A stretch of DNA of 64,000 nt from Spirosoma spitsbergense DSM 19989 (GCF_000374085.1 NZ_KB893499.1:123584-187583); one strand, 5' to 3'. Positions 26,387-36,364 are shown, counted from the stretch's first letter. Made by a program: numbers and translations. Notes: a model not told the origin generated them from the sequence alone.

Positions 26387-27730
26387 CTACCAGCGTACCG
26401 ACTGAAAGGTCCAGCCCGGTTGTATTTTCTGCATCTCTACTTCATCATCCCGTTTTGTGAGCCCGCAGTTCAGGTAATTCTGATGCAACCGGGCCAGAGC
26501 CACCCGGTCAAGCTCAACGCCAAGACCGGGCTCTGTTGGCACCAGTACCGCTCCTTCCTCGAATGTAAAACGCCCGGCCGTGATTACCTCGTCCGATTGC
26601 CAGGGGTAGTGCGTATCCAGCGCATAGGTCAAGTGCGGAATGGCCGCACCCAGATGCACCATCGCAGCCAGCGAAATACCCAAATGACTATTGGAATGCA
26701 TCGACAATCCCCGCCCAAACGTTTCGCAGATACCAGCCAGAGTCATGGATGCCCGCAGCCCACCCCAGAAATGGTGATCGCTCAAAATAATATCCTCCGC
26801 CCCCAGCCGGATGCTGTTGGGAATGTCCCCAAACGATGTCGTACACATATTGGTAGCCAGCGGAATAGTTAGCACCTGTCGAACCTGCGCCATATTCTCC
26901 TGACCCCGGACCGGGTCTTCCAGGTATTCGAGGATGGGTTCCAGTTGGCGACCGTATTTGATGCCCGTTTCCAGTTTCCAGATGGCATTGGGGTCAAGGC
27001 GAAGAGGGACATCAGGGCCAAAGGCTTCGTGCAGGGCAAACATAGCATCCACTTCCTGTTGCGGCTCAAATACACCCCCTTTCAACTTAATGGACTGGAA
27101 GCCAAACGCAGCGCACATCGCTTTTGCCTGCGCCACTAGTTCGGCTGGTGTTAGCCCGCTTGCCTGCCGGGCGGCTGCCCAGCCCGTTGCGGCTGGGTCT
27201 GTACCGAAACCCAGTTCTCCCCCCGCGCCCTCATATTTATAGAACAGATACGCGGCAAACGGCACCCGATCCCGCATCTTACCGCCCAGCAAATCAACAA
27301 TCGGCCGACCCGTTACTTTCCCGATGATATCCATACAGGCCACCTCGATGGCACTGAAAATATGCACCAGTTTACGTTGATCCCAGGGCGTTTCACCCCG
27401 TTCGGCAGCCGTATCGGTCCCAAACTGATCAATAAGCACCTGCCTGATTTCATTGAGCTGAAACACGTCTTTCCCAATGAGCAGGTCGATGGAATCGTGC
27501 AGGGCGGCATCAATGGCCCTATTTCCCGGAATTTCGCTAATCCCCGAAATACCATCGTCCGTCACCAGTTCCACGATGGTCCGCAGGGCATAGGGAGCGT
27601 GCAAACCGGCGGCATTCAACAACGGCGGGTCAACAATGGCAATGGGCGTAATGGTAATGTCTTTAATTCGGGGACCCGTTTTTTCAGGCATAAGCATAGC
27701 ATCAGTAGTAAAATCAGTGGCTAATGGCAA
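26387..27730 (-). CDS. gudD: Glucarate dehydratase (enolase superfamily)
   Basis: A 447-residue enzyme that dehydrates D-glucarate or L-idarate to 5-keto-4-deoxyglucarate. The catalytic KxK is SIKLKGG, metal ligands are in LRLDPNA, YLEDP and LATNM, and the catalytic His sits in SDHHFWGG followed by MHSNSHLG. Length matches GudD (about 446). The first 13 residues are poorly conserved, so the start could be an internal Met of MLMPEKTGP. The GntP-type permease gene lies upstream on the same strand, 44 bases away, which supports sugar-acid uptake followed by dehydration. Confidence 0.95.
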   Translation of the reverse strand: MPLATDFTTDAMLMPEKTGPRIKDITITPIAIVDPPLLNAAGLHAPYALRTIVELVTDDGISGISEIPGNRAIDAALHDSIDLLIGKDVFQLNEIRQVLIDQFGTDTAAERGETPWDQRKLVHIFSAIEVACMDIIGKVTGRPIVDLLGGKMRDRVPFAAYLFYKYEGAGGELGFGTDPAATGWAAARQASGLTPAELVAQAKAMCAAFGFQSIKLKGGVFEPQQEVDAMFALHEAFGPDVPLRLDPNAIWKLETGIKYGRQLEPILEYLEDPVRGQENMAQVRQVLTIPLATNMCTTSFGDIPNSIRLGAEDIILSDHHFWGGLRASMTLAGICETFGRGLSMHSNSHLGISLAAMVHLGAAIPHLTYALDTHYPWQSDEVITAGRFTFEEGAVLVPTEPGLGVELDRVALARLHQNYLNCGLTKRDDEVEMQKIQPGWTFQSVRW

Positions 27731-27774
27731 AGGTATTATTCGTATCTGTTTCTCCCGATACCTGCGGCACCGGG

Positions 27775-29220
27775 TTATACTAACGGGAACAACTGAGCCG
27801 CAATAAGAATGACAACCAGACCTGTTAAGCCCATGACCACCAGCAGGGGAGAAATCGTTTTGAGCGCTTCCTGCTCAGTCAGGTTACTCAGTTTGCAGAT
27901 GATCCAGAAACCGGAGTCATTCATCCAGGGAACCAGTTTTGAGCCGCACCCTATGGCCAGACCCAGATACAGCGGATGGAATCCCAGATTCGCATTTCCG
28001 GCCATTCCAGATAAAATTCCCGACGCGGTAATGAGGGCCACCGTGGCCGAACCCTGCGCGGTACGCACAACGGCGGCAATCAGGAAAGCCAGCGGAATCA
28101 GAGCCATCTGGTAGGTGGAGGTCATGTCGGCAATACGGGAACTGATACCGGTCTGCTGCAACATACCCCCAAAAGCGCCACCCGCAGCGGTAATCAGAAT
28201 AATCCCTCCCCCACTCATCAGAGCGGTCTGCACAAAAGCCGTCAGCCCTTCTTTAGTGCCTTGCTTTTGCCGGGCCAGGATGAGCAACGCGACGATGCCC
28301 CCCGTAATGATGGCACTATTTTTATCGCCAAAAAATTTGACCAGGCTCACCAGTTTACTCCCGAAAGCAGCATTCGTAAGGGGGACACCCGGCGTGGTCA
28401 TGGCCCCAAGAGCGGTATCGGCGCAGATAAATACCAGTGGAATCAGCACCGGCAACACGGACAAACCCAGCGGGGGTAAATTCACAGTGTCTTTGGCGGC
28501 AATGGCCCTGATATCGTCCAGACGAGCATCCAGCGAATCCCGCAGGGGTATCGGCCATTTACGATTGGCCCACACCGAAAAAAAGTAGCCGGACGTAATG
28601 GTAAAAAGGCCCACAATGGTACCGCCAATCATCATCATGCCAATGGGAATACGCATTTCGCCCACCAGAAATAGGGGCCCTGGTGCAGGAGGTACCAGCG
28701 AATTAGCCATAGCCGCCCCCGCCATAATACACAATACCAGCAGCAGGTAATTTTTGCCAATCCGCAGGGCCATCGCTTTCGCCAGCGGAACCATCAGAAA
28801 GATGACCGTATCGAAAAAAACGGGAATACCCACAAAGAAACTACCAACCAGAAAGGCTACGGGCGCTTTTTCGATGCCCGTGAGTCGTAGCATCGACCGG
28901 ATAATCCGTTCGGCGGCCCCACTTTCCAGCATACATTTGCCAATGATAGCGGCCATAGCAATCAGGATACCTATTTTGCCGCAGGTATTCCCGAACTCCG
29001 TGGCGATGCGTTCGCCAATGCCTTTTTTAGCCAGGGCAGCGGCAGCCGCCGGAGCTGTTCCCTTAGCCAGGGCAAACTGTTCTATGGCGGCAGCCGGTGT
29101 CATGAGGGCTACGACAAACGCCCCCAGCAACAGGGCTAAAAAAGGGTGTAGTTTCAACCCAATAATTCCACCGACTACGATTAAAACACCGGCGGCTAAA
29201 ATTAAAAGCGGATCAGTCAT
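27775..29220 (-). CDS. GntP-family gluconate/sugar-acid permease
   Basis: A 481-residue inner-membrane transporter with about 12-14 hydrophobic segments. The N-terminus LILAAGVLIVVGGIIGLKLHPFLALLLGA and the GCGSKLVPWMNDSGFWI motif are characteristic of GntP proton symporters. It is the first gene of a two- or three-gene minus-strand unit with glucarate dehydratase, so glucarate or a related hexarate is the likely substrate rather than gluconate. Confidence 0.94.
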   Translation of the reverse strand: MTDPLLILAAGVLIVVGGIIGLKLHPFLALLLGAFVVALMTPAAAIEQFALAKGTAPAAAAALAKKGIGERIATEFGNTCGKIGILIAMAAIIGKCMLESGAAERIIRSMLRLTGIEKAPVAFLVGSFFVGIPVFFDTVIFLMVPLAKAMALRIGKNYLLLVLCIMAGAAMANSLVPPAPGPLFLVGEMRIPIGMMMIGGTIVGLFTITSGYFFSVWANRKWPIPLRDSLDARLDDIRAIAAKDTVNLPPLGLSVLPVLIPLVFICADTALGAMTTPGVPLTNAAFGSKLVSLVKFFGDKNSAIITGGIVALLILARQKQGTKEGLTAFVQTALMSGGGIILITAAGGAFGGMLQQTGISSRIADMTSTYQMALIPLAFLIAAVVRTAQGSATVALITASGILSGMAGNANLGFHPLYLGLAIGCGSKLVPWMNDSGFWIICKLSNLTEQEALKTISPLLVVMGLTGLVVILIAAQLFPLV

Positions 29221-29434
29221 CAGGGAAAAAAGTTACGGTCGTTTGCGTGGGTGGCTTGATCCGTCAGGTCAGATTTTCCATCTCAGAAATAAAGGTGTAA
29301 ATACGGCTGCTTTACTTCTTACTGCAGGAAATCGTGCCGACAGGGAGTTAACAGCCAGTATTTGGGGATTTTCCTACTTTTCTACACCTTTATGATAATC
29401 CGCAGCTGCAAACTAACCAGTCCTCTAACGAACG

Positions 29435-30860
29435 ATGCCCAACCCGGAAACCGAACCCAATATCCTGAACCGTCGGGAATTCATGACCTGTGCCGGTGCG
29501 TCCGTAGTGGCTCTTGGTACAGCGGGATTACCCCCCGCAGCGGCCGAACCAACCAGACCGGGTAAGGCACCGGTCCCGATTCGAATAGAAAATGTGAATG
29601 CCAACTTCGAGCGGGAGCCGCTGAACCCCTACCGGTTTAAGGGGAGTGCCATTACCGATAGCTGGCAGACCGTGGCCCGGCTTGACTCAGCATCCGGGAG
29701 ACACGCCGTTGGTTTGGGCACGCAGGGTGTTCTCTGGTCGGACTCCCGTGTATTTGCCGCCCACTCCGAGAGTGCCGGAAACGCCCTTATGTATGCCATG
29801 AGCGAACGGGCTTTGCAGCTACTGAAAGGAACCTCCTTTACCAATCCTATTGAGCTGATTGATTCGTTACTACCCGAGGTATTGGCTTATGGCAAGCAGA
29901 TAACGGGCAATCCTGACTTACGAAAAACCTTTGCCCTGAATGCGCTGGTATGCGTCGATAATGCCGCCTGGCTCCTGTATGCGCAGGAAAACAACATAAC
30001 CCGGTTCGATGATATGATTCCCGATACCTACAAACCGGGCTTATCGTATCGGCACGATAAAGTAGCCAGTATCCCCTCCTTCAGCGTCGGAACAACCGCC
30101 GAAACGGTTAAGGCGGCTGCCGACGAAGGTTATTTTATCCTGAAACTCAAGACAGGTTCCGCGGGTACGCAGCCCGAAATGATTGAGAAGGACATTGCCT
30201 TTCTGACAGCCGTGCATCGGGCTATCGGGCAGTACGAAACCCCCTATACGCCCCTATACGAAGAGCGGCAAAATACCGTATTACTTCGATGCCAATGGGC
30301 GGTATGAAAAGAAAGAGACGCTGCTCCGTTTTCTGGATCACGCCAAAAAGATTGGTGCTTTCGACCAGATTGCGGTGATCGAAGAACCTTTTGCCGAACA
30401 CAATGAGGTGTTTGTGGGCGATTTAGGCGTACGGGTTGCTGCCGACGAAAGTGCCCATACGGTGGAAGATGCGGCCCGGCGCATCGAGCAGGGTTATTCG
30501 GCTATTGCCGTGAAGGCCATTGCCAAAACCCTGAGCGTGACCATGAAGATTACCCAGCTGGCTTTCGAGAGAAAAGTACCCTGTTTCTGCGCCGATCTGA
30601 CTGTGAACCCCATTCTGGTCGACTGGAACAAATGCGTAGCCGCCCGGCTCCCCCCTTTTCCGGGCATGACGGTTGGTTTACAGGAAACCAATGGGCATCA
30701 GTACTATAAAAACTGGGACAAACTCATGACGTACCACCCCAAAGCGGATGCTGCCTGGATACGCGCCCACAAGGGTATTTTTCGTACGGATAAATCATTC
30801 TATGCCCAAAGCGGAGGCATTTTTGTCCCTTCAGCGCATTACGAGAAACTCGTTGGCTAA
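29435..30860 (+). pseudogene. Tat-exported enolase-superfamily enzyme, frameshifted by a 10-bp duplication
   Basis: Two frames together encode one mandelate-racemase-like protein of about 470 residues. The first frame (29435-30307) has a twin-arginine signal (NRREFM) and the KxK motif ILKLKTG. The second (up to 30860) carries YYFDANG, VIEEPF, AADESAHT and AIAVKAIAK, the later metal and base residues. The break is at 30241-30260, where CCCCTATACG occurs twice in exact tandem. Removing one copy restores an unbroken frame reading ETPYTKSGKIPYYFDANG. As it stands the first frame ends at 30307, so the enzyme lacks its metal site. It may be a real mutation, a reversible slippage site or a sequencing error. 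Confidence 0.88.
30241..30260 (+). repeat. Exact 10-bp tandem duplication causing the frameshift
   Basis: CCCCTATACG is present at 30241-30250 and again at 30251-30260, inside the enolase-superfamily gene. Ten bases is not a multiple of three, so the duplication shifts the frame. Confidence 0.95.
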
Positions 30861-30926
30861 TTAGAAAACTGCCGTAAAAACCAGGCTGGCTGAACAATCT
30901 TAGTGCTTTGGCAGTAATCAACGCAT

Positions 30927-31541
30927 ATGTCTCTCTTAGTTATCGTCCGGCACGGCCAATCGCAATGGAATGCCGAAAATCGCTTTACGGGTACAACCGA
31001 CACACCGCTTACCGACCTCGGCAGACACGAAGCCCGCCAGGCCGGTGACTTACTAAAGGCAAATCAGCCAACTAATTTCAGTATTGGCTTTACTTCGGTT
31101 TTGCAACGGGCCATTGACACGATGGCTATTATCCTGGATGAAATCAAGCAAACTGACCTGCCCGTTGAACGCAGTGCGGCTCTCAACGAACGCATGTACG
31201 GTGATTTACAGGGGTTGAATAAGACGGAAGTAGAAGAACGCTTTGGGGCTGACCAGCTTTTCCGCTGGCGTAGGGGTTATACCGACACTCCCCCAAAGGG
31301 TGAAAGTTTAGCCGACACCCGCGCACGGGTAGTTCCCTATTTCAACACAGCCATTTTGCCCCATCTGCAAGCCGGGGAAGCCGTTCTGGTGGTAGCGCAC
31401 GGCAATAGCCTGCGGGCGTTGCTGATGGAACTGGAACAAATCAGCCCGGAAGACATCGAGAAGGTAGAACTGGCCACCGGCGTCCCGCACCAGTACGATT
31501 TTGACAACAAGACCGGCGCATTTCGGTTACTACCTGCCTAG
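30927..31541 (+). CDS. gpmA: 2,3-bisphosphoglycerate-dependent phosphoglycerate mutase
   Basis: A 204-residue histidine-phosphatase-fold enzyme that interconverts 3- and 2-phosphoglycerate in glycolysis. The phosphorylated His is in VIVRHGQSQWN, ENRFTGTTDTPLT is the substrate loop, ERMYGDLQGLNK carries the acid Glu, and the second His is in VVAHGNSLRAL. It is shorter than E. coli GpmA (250) but carries the full mutase motif set, unlike generic phosphatases of this fold. Confidence 0.94.
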   Translation: MSLLVIVRHGQSQWNAENRFTGTTDTPLTDLGRHEARQAGDLLKANQPTNFSIGFTSVLQRAIDTMAIILDEIKQTDLPVERSAALNERMYGDLQGLNKTEVEERFGADQLFRWRRGYTDTPPKGESLADTRARVVPYFNTAILPHLQAGEAVLVVAHGNSLRALLMELEQISPEDIEKVELATGVPHQYDFDNKTGAFRLLPA

Positions 31542-31683
31542 TACGGGTCTGCTGTCAGCATTATACGCGCAATACCCGGTTTGTCATTCCCTTCGTTATG
31601 CTGCACTACCTGTAAATGAGGGTAGCAATTAAGAACGGGGAATAAAAATACACTGGGCAGAAGTAGACGTCACTAAGTAAGCC

Positions 31684-32031
31684 TTACTTTCTTCGGATAG
31701 CTGTCACCTCAAGACGTGAATGATAATTCCAATCCCCATAGTTGCAGGGAGGGCGAAGGCTCCCGCTGACGTAAACGGTATCAATATCGTTGACTTTCCC
31801 TTTTATGAATTCAGGGTTACAATAAACCGCTGTATACAACTGCCATCCCTGCTGAAGATGATCTGGGTCCAGAATACTGATCAAGCTAATGTTGTGAATG
31901 GCTAAAGCATCATTTAATACATTGTACGGTTGTCCCTGACAATCACAACCCAATTCGCCATCCGGTCCTGTCTCTTTATGGCAGGAGCTAGATATAGAAA
32001 GTATCAGTAGGATGTACACCGCAAGTTTCAT
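31684..32031 (-). CDS. Small lipoprotein of unknown function
   Basis: A 115-residue protein with a lipoprotein signal (LSISSSCHK). The mature part starts KETGPDGELGCDCQGQPY and has five cysteines after the lipid-modified one. I recognise no family. I chose the ATG at 32031 because MKLAVYILLILS is a clean signal; a start three codons earlier is possible. It is followed by nothing on its strand for over a kilobase and is probably a single gene downstream of the RidA-like lipoprotein gene. Confidence 0.7.
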   Translation of the reverse strand: MKLAVYILLILSISSSCHKETGPDGELGCDCQGQPYNVLNDALAIHNISLISILDPDHLQQGWQLYTAVYCNPEFIKGKVNDIDTVYVSGSLRPPCNYGDWNYHSRLEVTAIRRK

Positions 32032-32079
32032 ATCAGGCAATTATCTCTTTTACATCAGTACTCTTACGTCAATCCACGC

Positions 32080-32535
32080 TTACTTTATGGCGATCACTTC
32101 TATTTCGATTAACACATCGTCGCGGACGGTCTGGGTAACGGCTTTGGTTTCAGTAATCTTCGGTGGAGTAGACAGATAAGCAGCCTCAACTGCCTGCAAT
32201 GCCTGTGCCTGGGCTACTGGTACGGCTACGATGTCTGGCCCTGTTTTAACCGAATACTTGATCTGGTTTATATCTGTCAGGTCCATATTGACCGTAGCCA
32301 GTGCCGTTTTTATATTTTCGAAAATCTGCCGGGTCTGTGCCGTCAAATCACCCGCTCCCACCAAATCACCATTGGCGTTGAATGGCCGCTCTCCACATAT
32401 GTATACCTTTTTACCGGGAATACCGGGTTCTACGGGGTATAGATACCCTGATGGAACCTTGGGCGCAATGGTAGTCTGGGCCTGGCTACACGAAGCCAGT
32501 GCCAGACAGATCAAAAAATTACGTATGTATTTCAT
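32080..32535 (-). CDS. Exported RidA-like (YjgF/UK114) protein lacking the key arginine
   Basis: A 151-residue Rid-family protein. Cytoplasmic RidA enzymes deaminate reactive enamines and imines and use an Arg near the C-terminal third plus a Glu in the last strand. Here the final strand LIEIEVIAIK keeps the Glu-containing part, but the PxR-type motif is replaced by STPPKITETKAV, with no arginine. The N-terminus is a lipoprotein-like signal (LALASCSQAQ), so it would act in the envelope, unlike typical RidA. It is probably a Rid subfamily with another role. The small lipoprotein gene lies 48 bases downstream. Confidence 0.85.
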   Translation of the reverse strand: MKYIRNFLICLALASCSQAQTTIAPKVPSGYLYPVEPGIPGKKVYICGERPFNANGDLVGAGDLTAQTRQIFENIKTALATVNMDLTDINQIKYSVKTGPDIVAVPVAQAQALQAVEAAYLSTPPKITETKAVTQTVRDDVLIEIEVIAIK

Positions 32536-32586
32536 CGTTATGTAGGATTTAAACCAGTAACAATAAGTTTGCCTATCCTGTCAAAA

Positions 32587-35061
32587 TCAGCCGTTTGTAC
32601 GAATATACGTACTGGCCTGATCATCTTCACCATTCGTATAGCCATTACCCGGTGTTGAATCGGAGTCGGGCTGATCAACGGACATAATCTGGGCCTTGTT
32701 GGTGAACATACCGCTACCGGTTACCTGAACAACGAAGGTCAGACTCGTGGATTGCCCAACGGGTATCTGCCCAATTGTACCACTCACCGACGATCCGTTG
32801 GCGGTCATGCCCGATGAGGAAGTAACGAACTGAAGACCGGCAGGCAGTACATCTGTCAACGCTACGTTGGTAGCAGCCAGCCCCCCCCGATTCTGCACCG
32901 TGAGTGTAATGGTCAGGGATTGTCCTGACTGTACAGCCTGACTGCTGGTCTGCATGAACAAACTCAGGTCGGCTTTATCTGGTTCGGGCGCAGGCTGATT
33001 CGGCTGAACGGGTGGTAACGGTCCCTGGTTGGGGTTTGGCGACACGTACACATTCCCCGACGTTACGGTTGTCCGCAAATCAGTCTGCGTCTCGTCTTCC
33101 TCCCCGTTAGCCGTACCATTATTCAGGGTTACGTTTGGAATCGGGTTAATACTGGCTGTCAGTTCGGCAGTGGGGAAATAGGCTCCTTCCGCCGTCAGGC
33201 GGGCAGTATAACGTCGGGTTACTGTCTCACCAGTACCAATGTTGCCAATGATGCCACCCACTACGTTGTTCAATGCAGACAGGCCACTGGCAGAAACAAA
33301 TGAAACATTGGGTGGCAAACGGCTCTGAATGCTTACAGCACCCGCATCGCAGCCACCTTTGTTCTGTACCGTTAACCAGAAGCTTACCGTGTCGTTCAAC
33401 GCCACAATACGTCGGGTTGTTTGCATGCTCAACCCCAACTCCGCCGGAGCCAGATCAATTGTTTTGGAAACCACCTCCGATAAGCACCCATAAACCGGAT
33501 TCCGGGCTTGCAGCGTATAGGCCCCCGGCGTGGTAACGAGTATCGATTGCGCGGAAGAGCCGGTACTCCAATTGTTCGCCCCGGTATAGGACGAGGTAAG
33601 AGTCAGACCCTTACTCTGGCAAATGAATGACGTACCGTTATCCGTCACCACTGTTGGCGTTCCGGGCTGAACGTTACCGGGCACTACTACGGCAGGCGGA
33701 AAGTATATCTTGTTCTGCGGATTTTTCAGCCTTGCCGAGTAAGTTCCCATCCCAACCGTTACACTGCTGTTGGTACTGCCGGTAGTCCAGTTGTACTGGA
33801 AACCAGCGGGTTGGGTAAGCAATAGCTGGTTGGAGGTTGCACAGGCAATGGTAGCTATTGGTTGTGTTTCGGCAAGGTAAGGGGTGATGGTGTTCAGGTA
33901 AGCATCACTAATGGCCGAAGCCCAGGCCTGTCCCGCTTTTATCTGTCCGGCAGGTGAAAAGTGGAGTTGATCGGGTCGGTCATCTAGTGAGTTGATATTA
34001 TCAAGATCAGGCCCCTGGAAAGCTAGATAACCCGGCCTGCCAATAGTTTGAAACTGCGGCTGCCGCACATTGTCGAAACGCGCGCCCACATAAGAAGAAA
34101 TGGCCACAATAAAGGCTAGATTCGGTTTACTAAATTCATTCCTGACCTTATCGATAAAGCCACCATAATATTTATAGGTTGAATCGGCGGGGTTAGCCCG
34201 GTCATTTTCTCCGTGCTGTACCAATACAGCCCGCAATCCCGTAGTGGGTACATACAGGTTCATCAGGTTACGCGTATTGGCAAAGGGCATGCGCAGGTCA
34301 TAGCGAACGAATGAATGCTGAAAGGGAATATCATACGCTGCCCAGTAGGTTTGCTGCATGTTTGTTCCACCGAATCCGGCATTATACAGCAGCACGGGCA
34401 CATTGATTCGCTGAACGAGTGCATCGCCCATGGGTCCCCACAGCCAGGATATACTGGCGAATGGCGACATGCCCCCATTAGTCAACAGCTTACTAAAGGC
34501 CAGTCCCGGCAGATAGCGGGTATCGGCCGTGTTGAGGTAAGTTTGAAAATCGCTGCTGCTCTGGTCGAGGGCTACAATAGTGACCCGGTCATCACTCGGC
34601 CCGTTCGTAGTCGGGCATCTGTTTGTTCCGTCGACATAACAGGCTGAGCCCTGCGCATTGGAGTGTCCCATGATGGCAAATACCTCCCCCACCCCAAATC
34701 GGTCTACCACATCTGATGCCACCACACCCCCTCCGCTCAATCCCCGAACTTCCAGCTGATACCATCCCCCCCGCACCGTTAGCGAACCGTTAAATTGCCC
34801 ATTTGTGGGGTTATTCTGCAAAGGCACCCAGTCCGTTGACGTTCCCTGACCCGCTACCCGCGCCACTACCCGTGCTTCAATTGATTCTACTGATTGGGAA
34901 TAGCTACCGGCAATCTGTACTGTTGCCTGGTTATTATTATTACGCTGGACAACCAATCGGCTAACAGGAAATGTAATTTTAAGTTGGGCTTTTGCCTGCC
35001 AGGTACATAAAAGACTACCTATGCAGGTCAAAAGCAACACCGCGCTCGCTCTTACTATCAT
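32587..35061 (-). CDS. Secreted SGNH-type esterase with two DUF11 domains
   Basis: An 824-residue exported protein. The start at 35061 is chosen because MIVRASAVLLLTCIG begins a signal peptide ending at WQAKAQ; upstream residues are unlikely to be translated. The N-terminal half resembles the sialate O-acetylesterase/SGNH fold: FAIMGHSNAQGS (nucleophile Ser region), NAGFGGTNMQQTYW, VLVQHGEND, and DQLHFSPAGQ with a likely Asp/His pair. The middle has two Ig-like units (YNWTTGSTNSSVTV and ANNWSTGSSAQSI). The C-terminus has two DUF11 repeats (LSMQTTRR..., LFMQTSSQ...), often found in large surface proteins. It has no obvious sorting domain, so how it stays on the cell is unclear. Substrate unknown. 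Confidence 0.85.
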   Translation of the reverse strand: MIVRASAVLLLTCIGSLLCTWQAKAQLKITFPVSRLVVQRNNNNQATVQIAGSYSQSVESIEARVVARVAGQGTSTDWVPLQNNPTNGQFNGSLTVRGGWYQLEVRGLSGGGVVASDVVDRFGVGEVFAIMGHSNAQGSACYVDGTNRCPTTNGPSDDRVTIVALDQSSSDFQTYLNTADTRYLPGLAFSKLLTNGGMSPFASISWLWGPMGDALVQRINVPVLLYNAGFGGTNMQQTYWAAYDIPFQHSFVRYDLRMPFANTRNLMNLYVPTTGLRAVLVQHGENDRANPADSTYKYYGGFIDKVRNEFSKPNLAFIVAISSYVGARFDNVRQPQFQTIGRPGYLAFQGPDLDNINSLDDRPDQLHFSPAGQIKAGQAWASAISDAYLNTITPYLAETQPIATIACATSNQLLLTQPAGFQYNWTTGSTNSSVTVGMGTYSARLKNPQNKIYFPPAVVVPGNVQPGTPTVVTDNGTSFICQSKGLTLTSSYTGANNWSTGSSAQSILVTTPGAYTLQARNPVYGCLSEVVSKTIDLAPAELGLSMQTTRRIVALNDTVSFWLTVQNKGGCDAGAVSIQSRLPPNVSFVSASGLSALNNVVGGIIGNIGTGETVTRRYTARLTAEGAYFPTAELTASINPIPNVTLNNGTANGEEDETQTDLRTTVTSGNVYVSPNPNQGPLPPVQPNQPAPEPDKADLSLFMQTSSQAVQSGQSLTITLTVQNRGGLAATNVALTDVLPAGLQFVTSSSGMTANGSSVSGTIGQIPVGQSTSLTFVVQVTGSGMFTNKAQIMSVDQPDSDSTPGNGYTNGEDDQASTYIRTNG

Positions 35062-35253
35062 GCTGTATACTCTTTCAGCGTTGGATAAACTATATGTATG
35101 TATCAAGCAAGAATCATGCTTGTCTTTATTATTCCCAGTTTTAGAGGCACTAAAAAAAAGCAATAATGGAATAAAAAAGGGTAGAAATAACAGAAACATT
35201 AAATTTTAATGTAGTACAGCCATTCCGTAGTAATCAGACAAAAGCAATCATTT

Positions 35254-36303
35254 TCACGCCTGCACTAACCCAATAGTAATCGAATGCCGACGAGCCTCGG
35301 CACTGTGGACAAAGTAACAGCAGGCTACCCCCGCAGCGTCTATGGTGGCTACTATCTGTTCGGTACGTGTTTTATTGGGTGCGTAAATTTGTCGAATGTA
35401 TACACAGCGAATCTGCGCGGGAAACTGCGCTACTATCCGTGCATAGATAACGGGGTCCTGCTGCGAGTCGTCGCCCAGCAGAACAAACTGCCGGGTTGGG
35501 TATAAGCGGATAATCTGTTCTATCCGGTCAAATTTAGTATGGTGTTTCCCTCTGCCTGTTTTGAGCAATTCGGTCAGGCGTTTGAGCGGACTAAGCCGGT
35601 ATACGCCCTCTGGCAACCCGTTTTTCTGAGAAAACTCCAGAATATAGCTGTACAGATTCCACTCACTGCTGGATACATAGAAGAATGGATTAAGCGCCTG
35701 CTTATTCGCTCCCGCTTCGGCCAGAAGCTGGTAATGAGCCACTACACCGTCAAAAGGAGTACGGCTGTGGGCGTTCTCAGTCAGGAGCACCAGTAATCGC
35801 TTGGCGATGGTTGAGGAGTGCGAAATCAGGAATGTGTCGTCGATATCCGAAATGCAGATGAACGGCGTTGAGTTTGGTATCAGCACCTTCCCCTCATCCT
35901 CGGCAATTAGTAGCTCAGGCGTTATTACCTGCGATACAACCTGTGCTTTTATCCGATGCCAGCCGGGAGGCAAAGGTTCCATCAGGGTTAGGGCAGTGGC
36001 AAAGTAACCATTGGCATTGGCCTTCGTTTCAATGACCTGCTCACCAAAGTAGACCTTCACCAACGCATTGGGATAGGGTTTTACCAAAAAAAGGCGTAGC
36101 ACGGCCAGCAGATTGACGAAGTCGATGTTGCGGTACCGATTCCGGGCCAGGGCACTGCGTTTGAATACATGCCCGTCAATCAGTAGTTGGGTATCGTTAC
36201 CAAATCCCCGGTACAGGCGCACCACCGGCTGATCACTCAACCGTAGTTTTGCCAGGAAAAATCGTTTTATTTTATCCTTCAGGCCAATTTTTTGTTTATT
36301 CAT
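35254..36303 (-). CDS. App1-type phosphatidate phosphatase domain protein
   Basis: A 349-residue cytoplasmic protein. The C-terminal half has the HAD-like DxDxT motif in ICISDIDDTFL, then YVSSSEWNLYSYI and LLGDDSQQDPVIY, matching the App1 (DUF2183) catalytic domain known from yeast phosphatidate phosphatase. The N-terminal half (to about 150) is a beta-rich accessory domain. I chose the ATG at 36303 (MNKQKIGLKDK). It diverges from a diacylglycerol-kinase-like gene 62 bases away, so the pair could set the balance between phosphatidate and diacylglycerol. Confidence 0.86.
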   Translation of the reverse strand: MNKQKIGLKDKIKRFFLAKLRLSDQPVVRLYRGFGNDTQLLIDGHVFKRSALARNRYRNIDFVNLLAVLRLFLVKPYPNALVKVYFGEQVIETKANANGYFATALTLMEPLPPGWHRIKAQVVSQVITPELLIAEDEGKVLIPNSTPFICISDIDDTFLISHSSTIAKRLLVLLTENAHSRTPFDGVVAHYQLLAEAGANKQALNPFFYVSSSEWNLYSYILEFSQKNGLPEGVYRLSPLKRLTELLKTGRGKHHTKFDRIEQIIRLYPTRQFVLLGDDSQQDPVIYARIVAQFPAQIRCVYIRQIYAPNKTRTEQIVATIDAAGVACCYFVHSAEARRHSITIGLVQA

Positions 36304-36364
36304 TATTGACGGGCTGCTGAGGTTATAGATCCCTATCATTTACAACGTTTAATTTCCCTATAAG

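Noticed and set aside
31542..31683. Gap between gpmA and the small lipoprotein gene searched for tRNA or small RNA
   Set aside because: No cloverleaf, terminator or conserved motif was visible.
35104..35122. Small inverted repeat CAAGCA/TGCTTG upstream of the SGNH/DUF11 gene
   Set aside because: Only six pairs; no supporting position or T tract. Common by chance.
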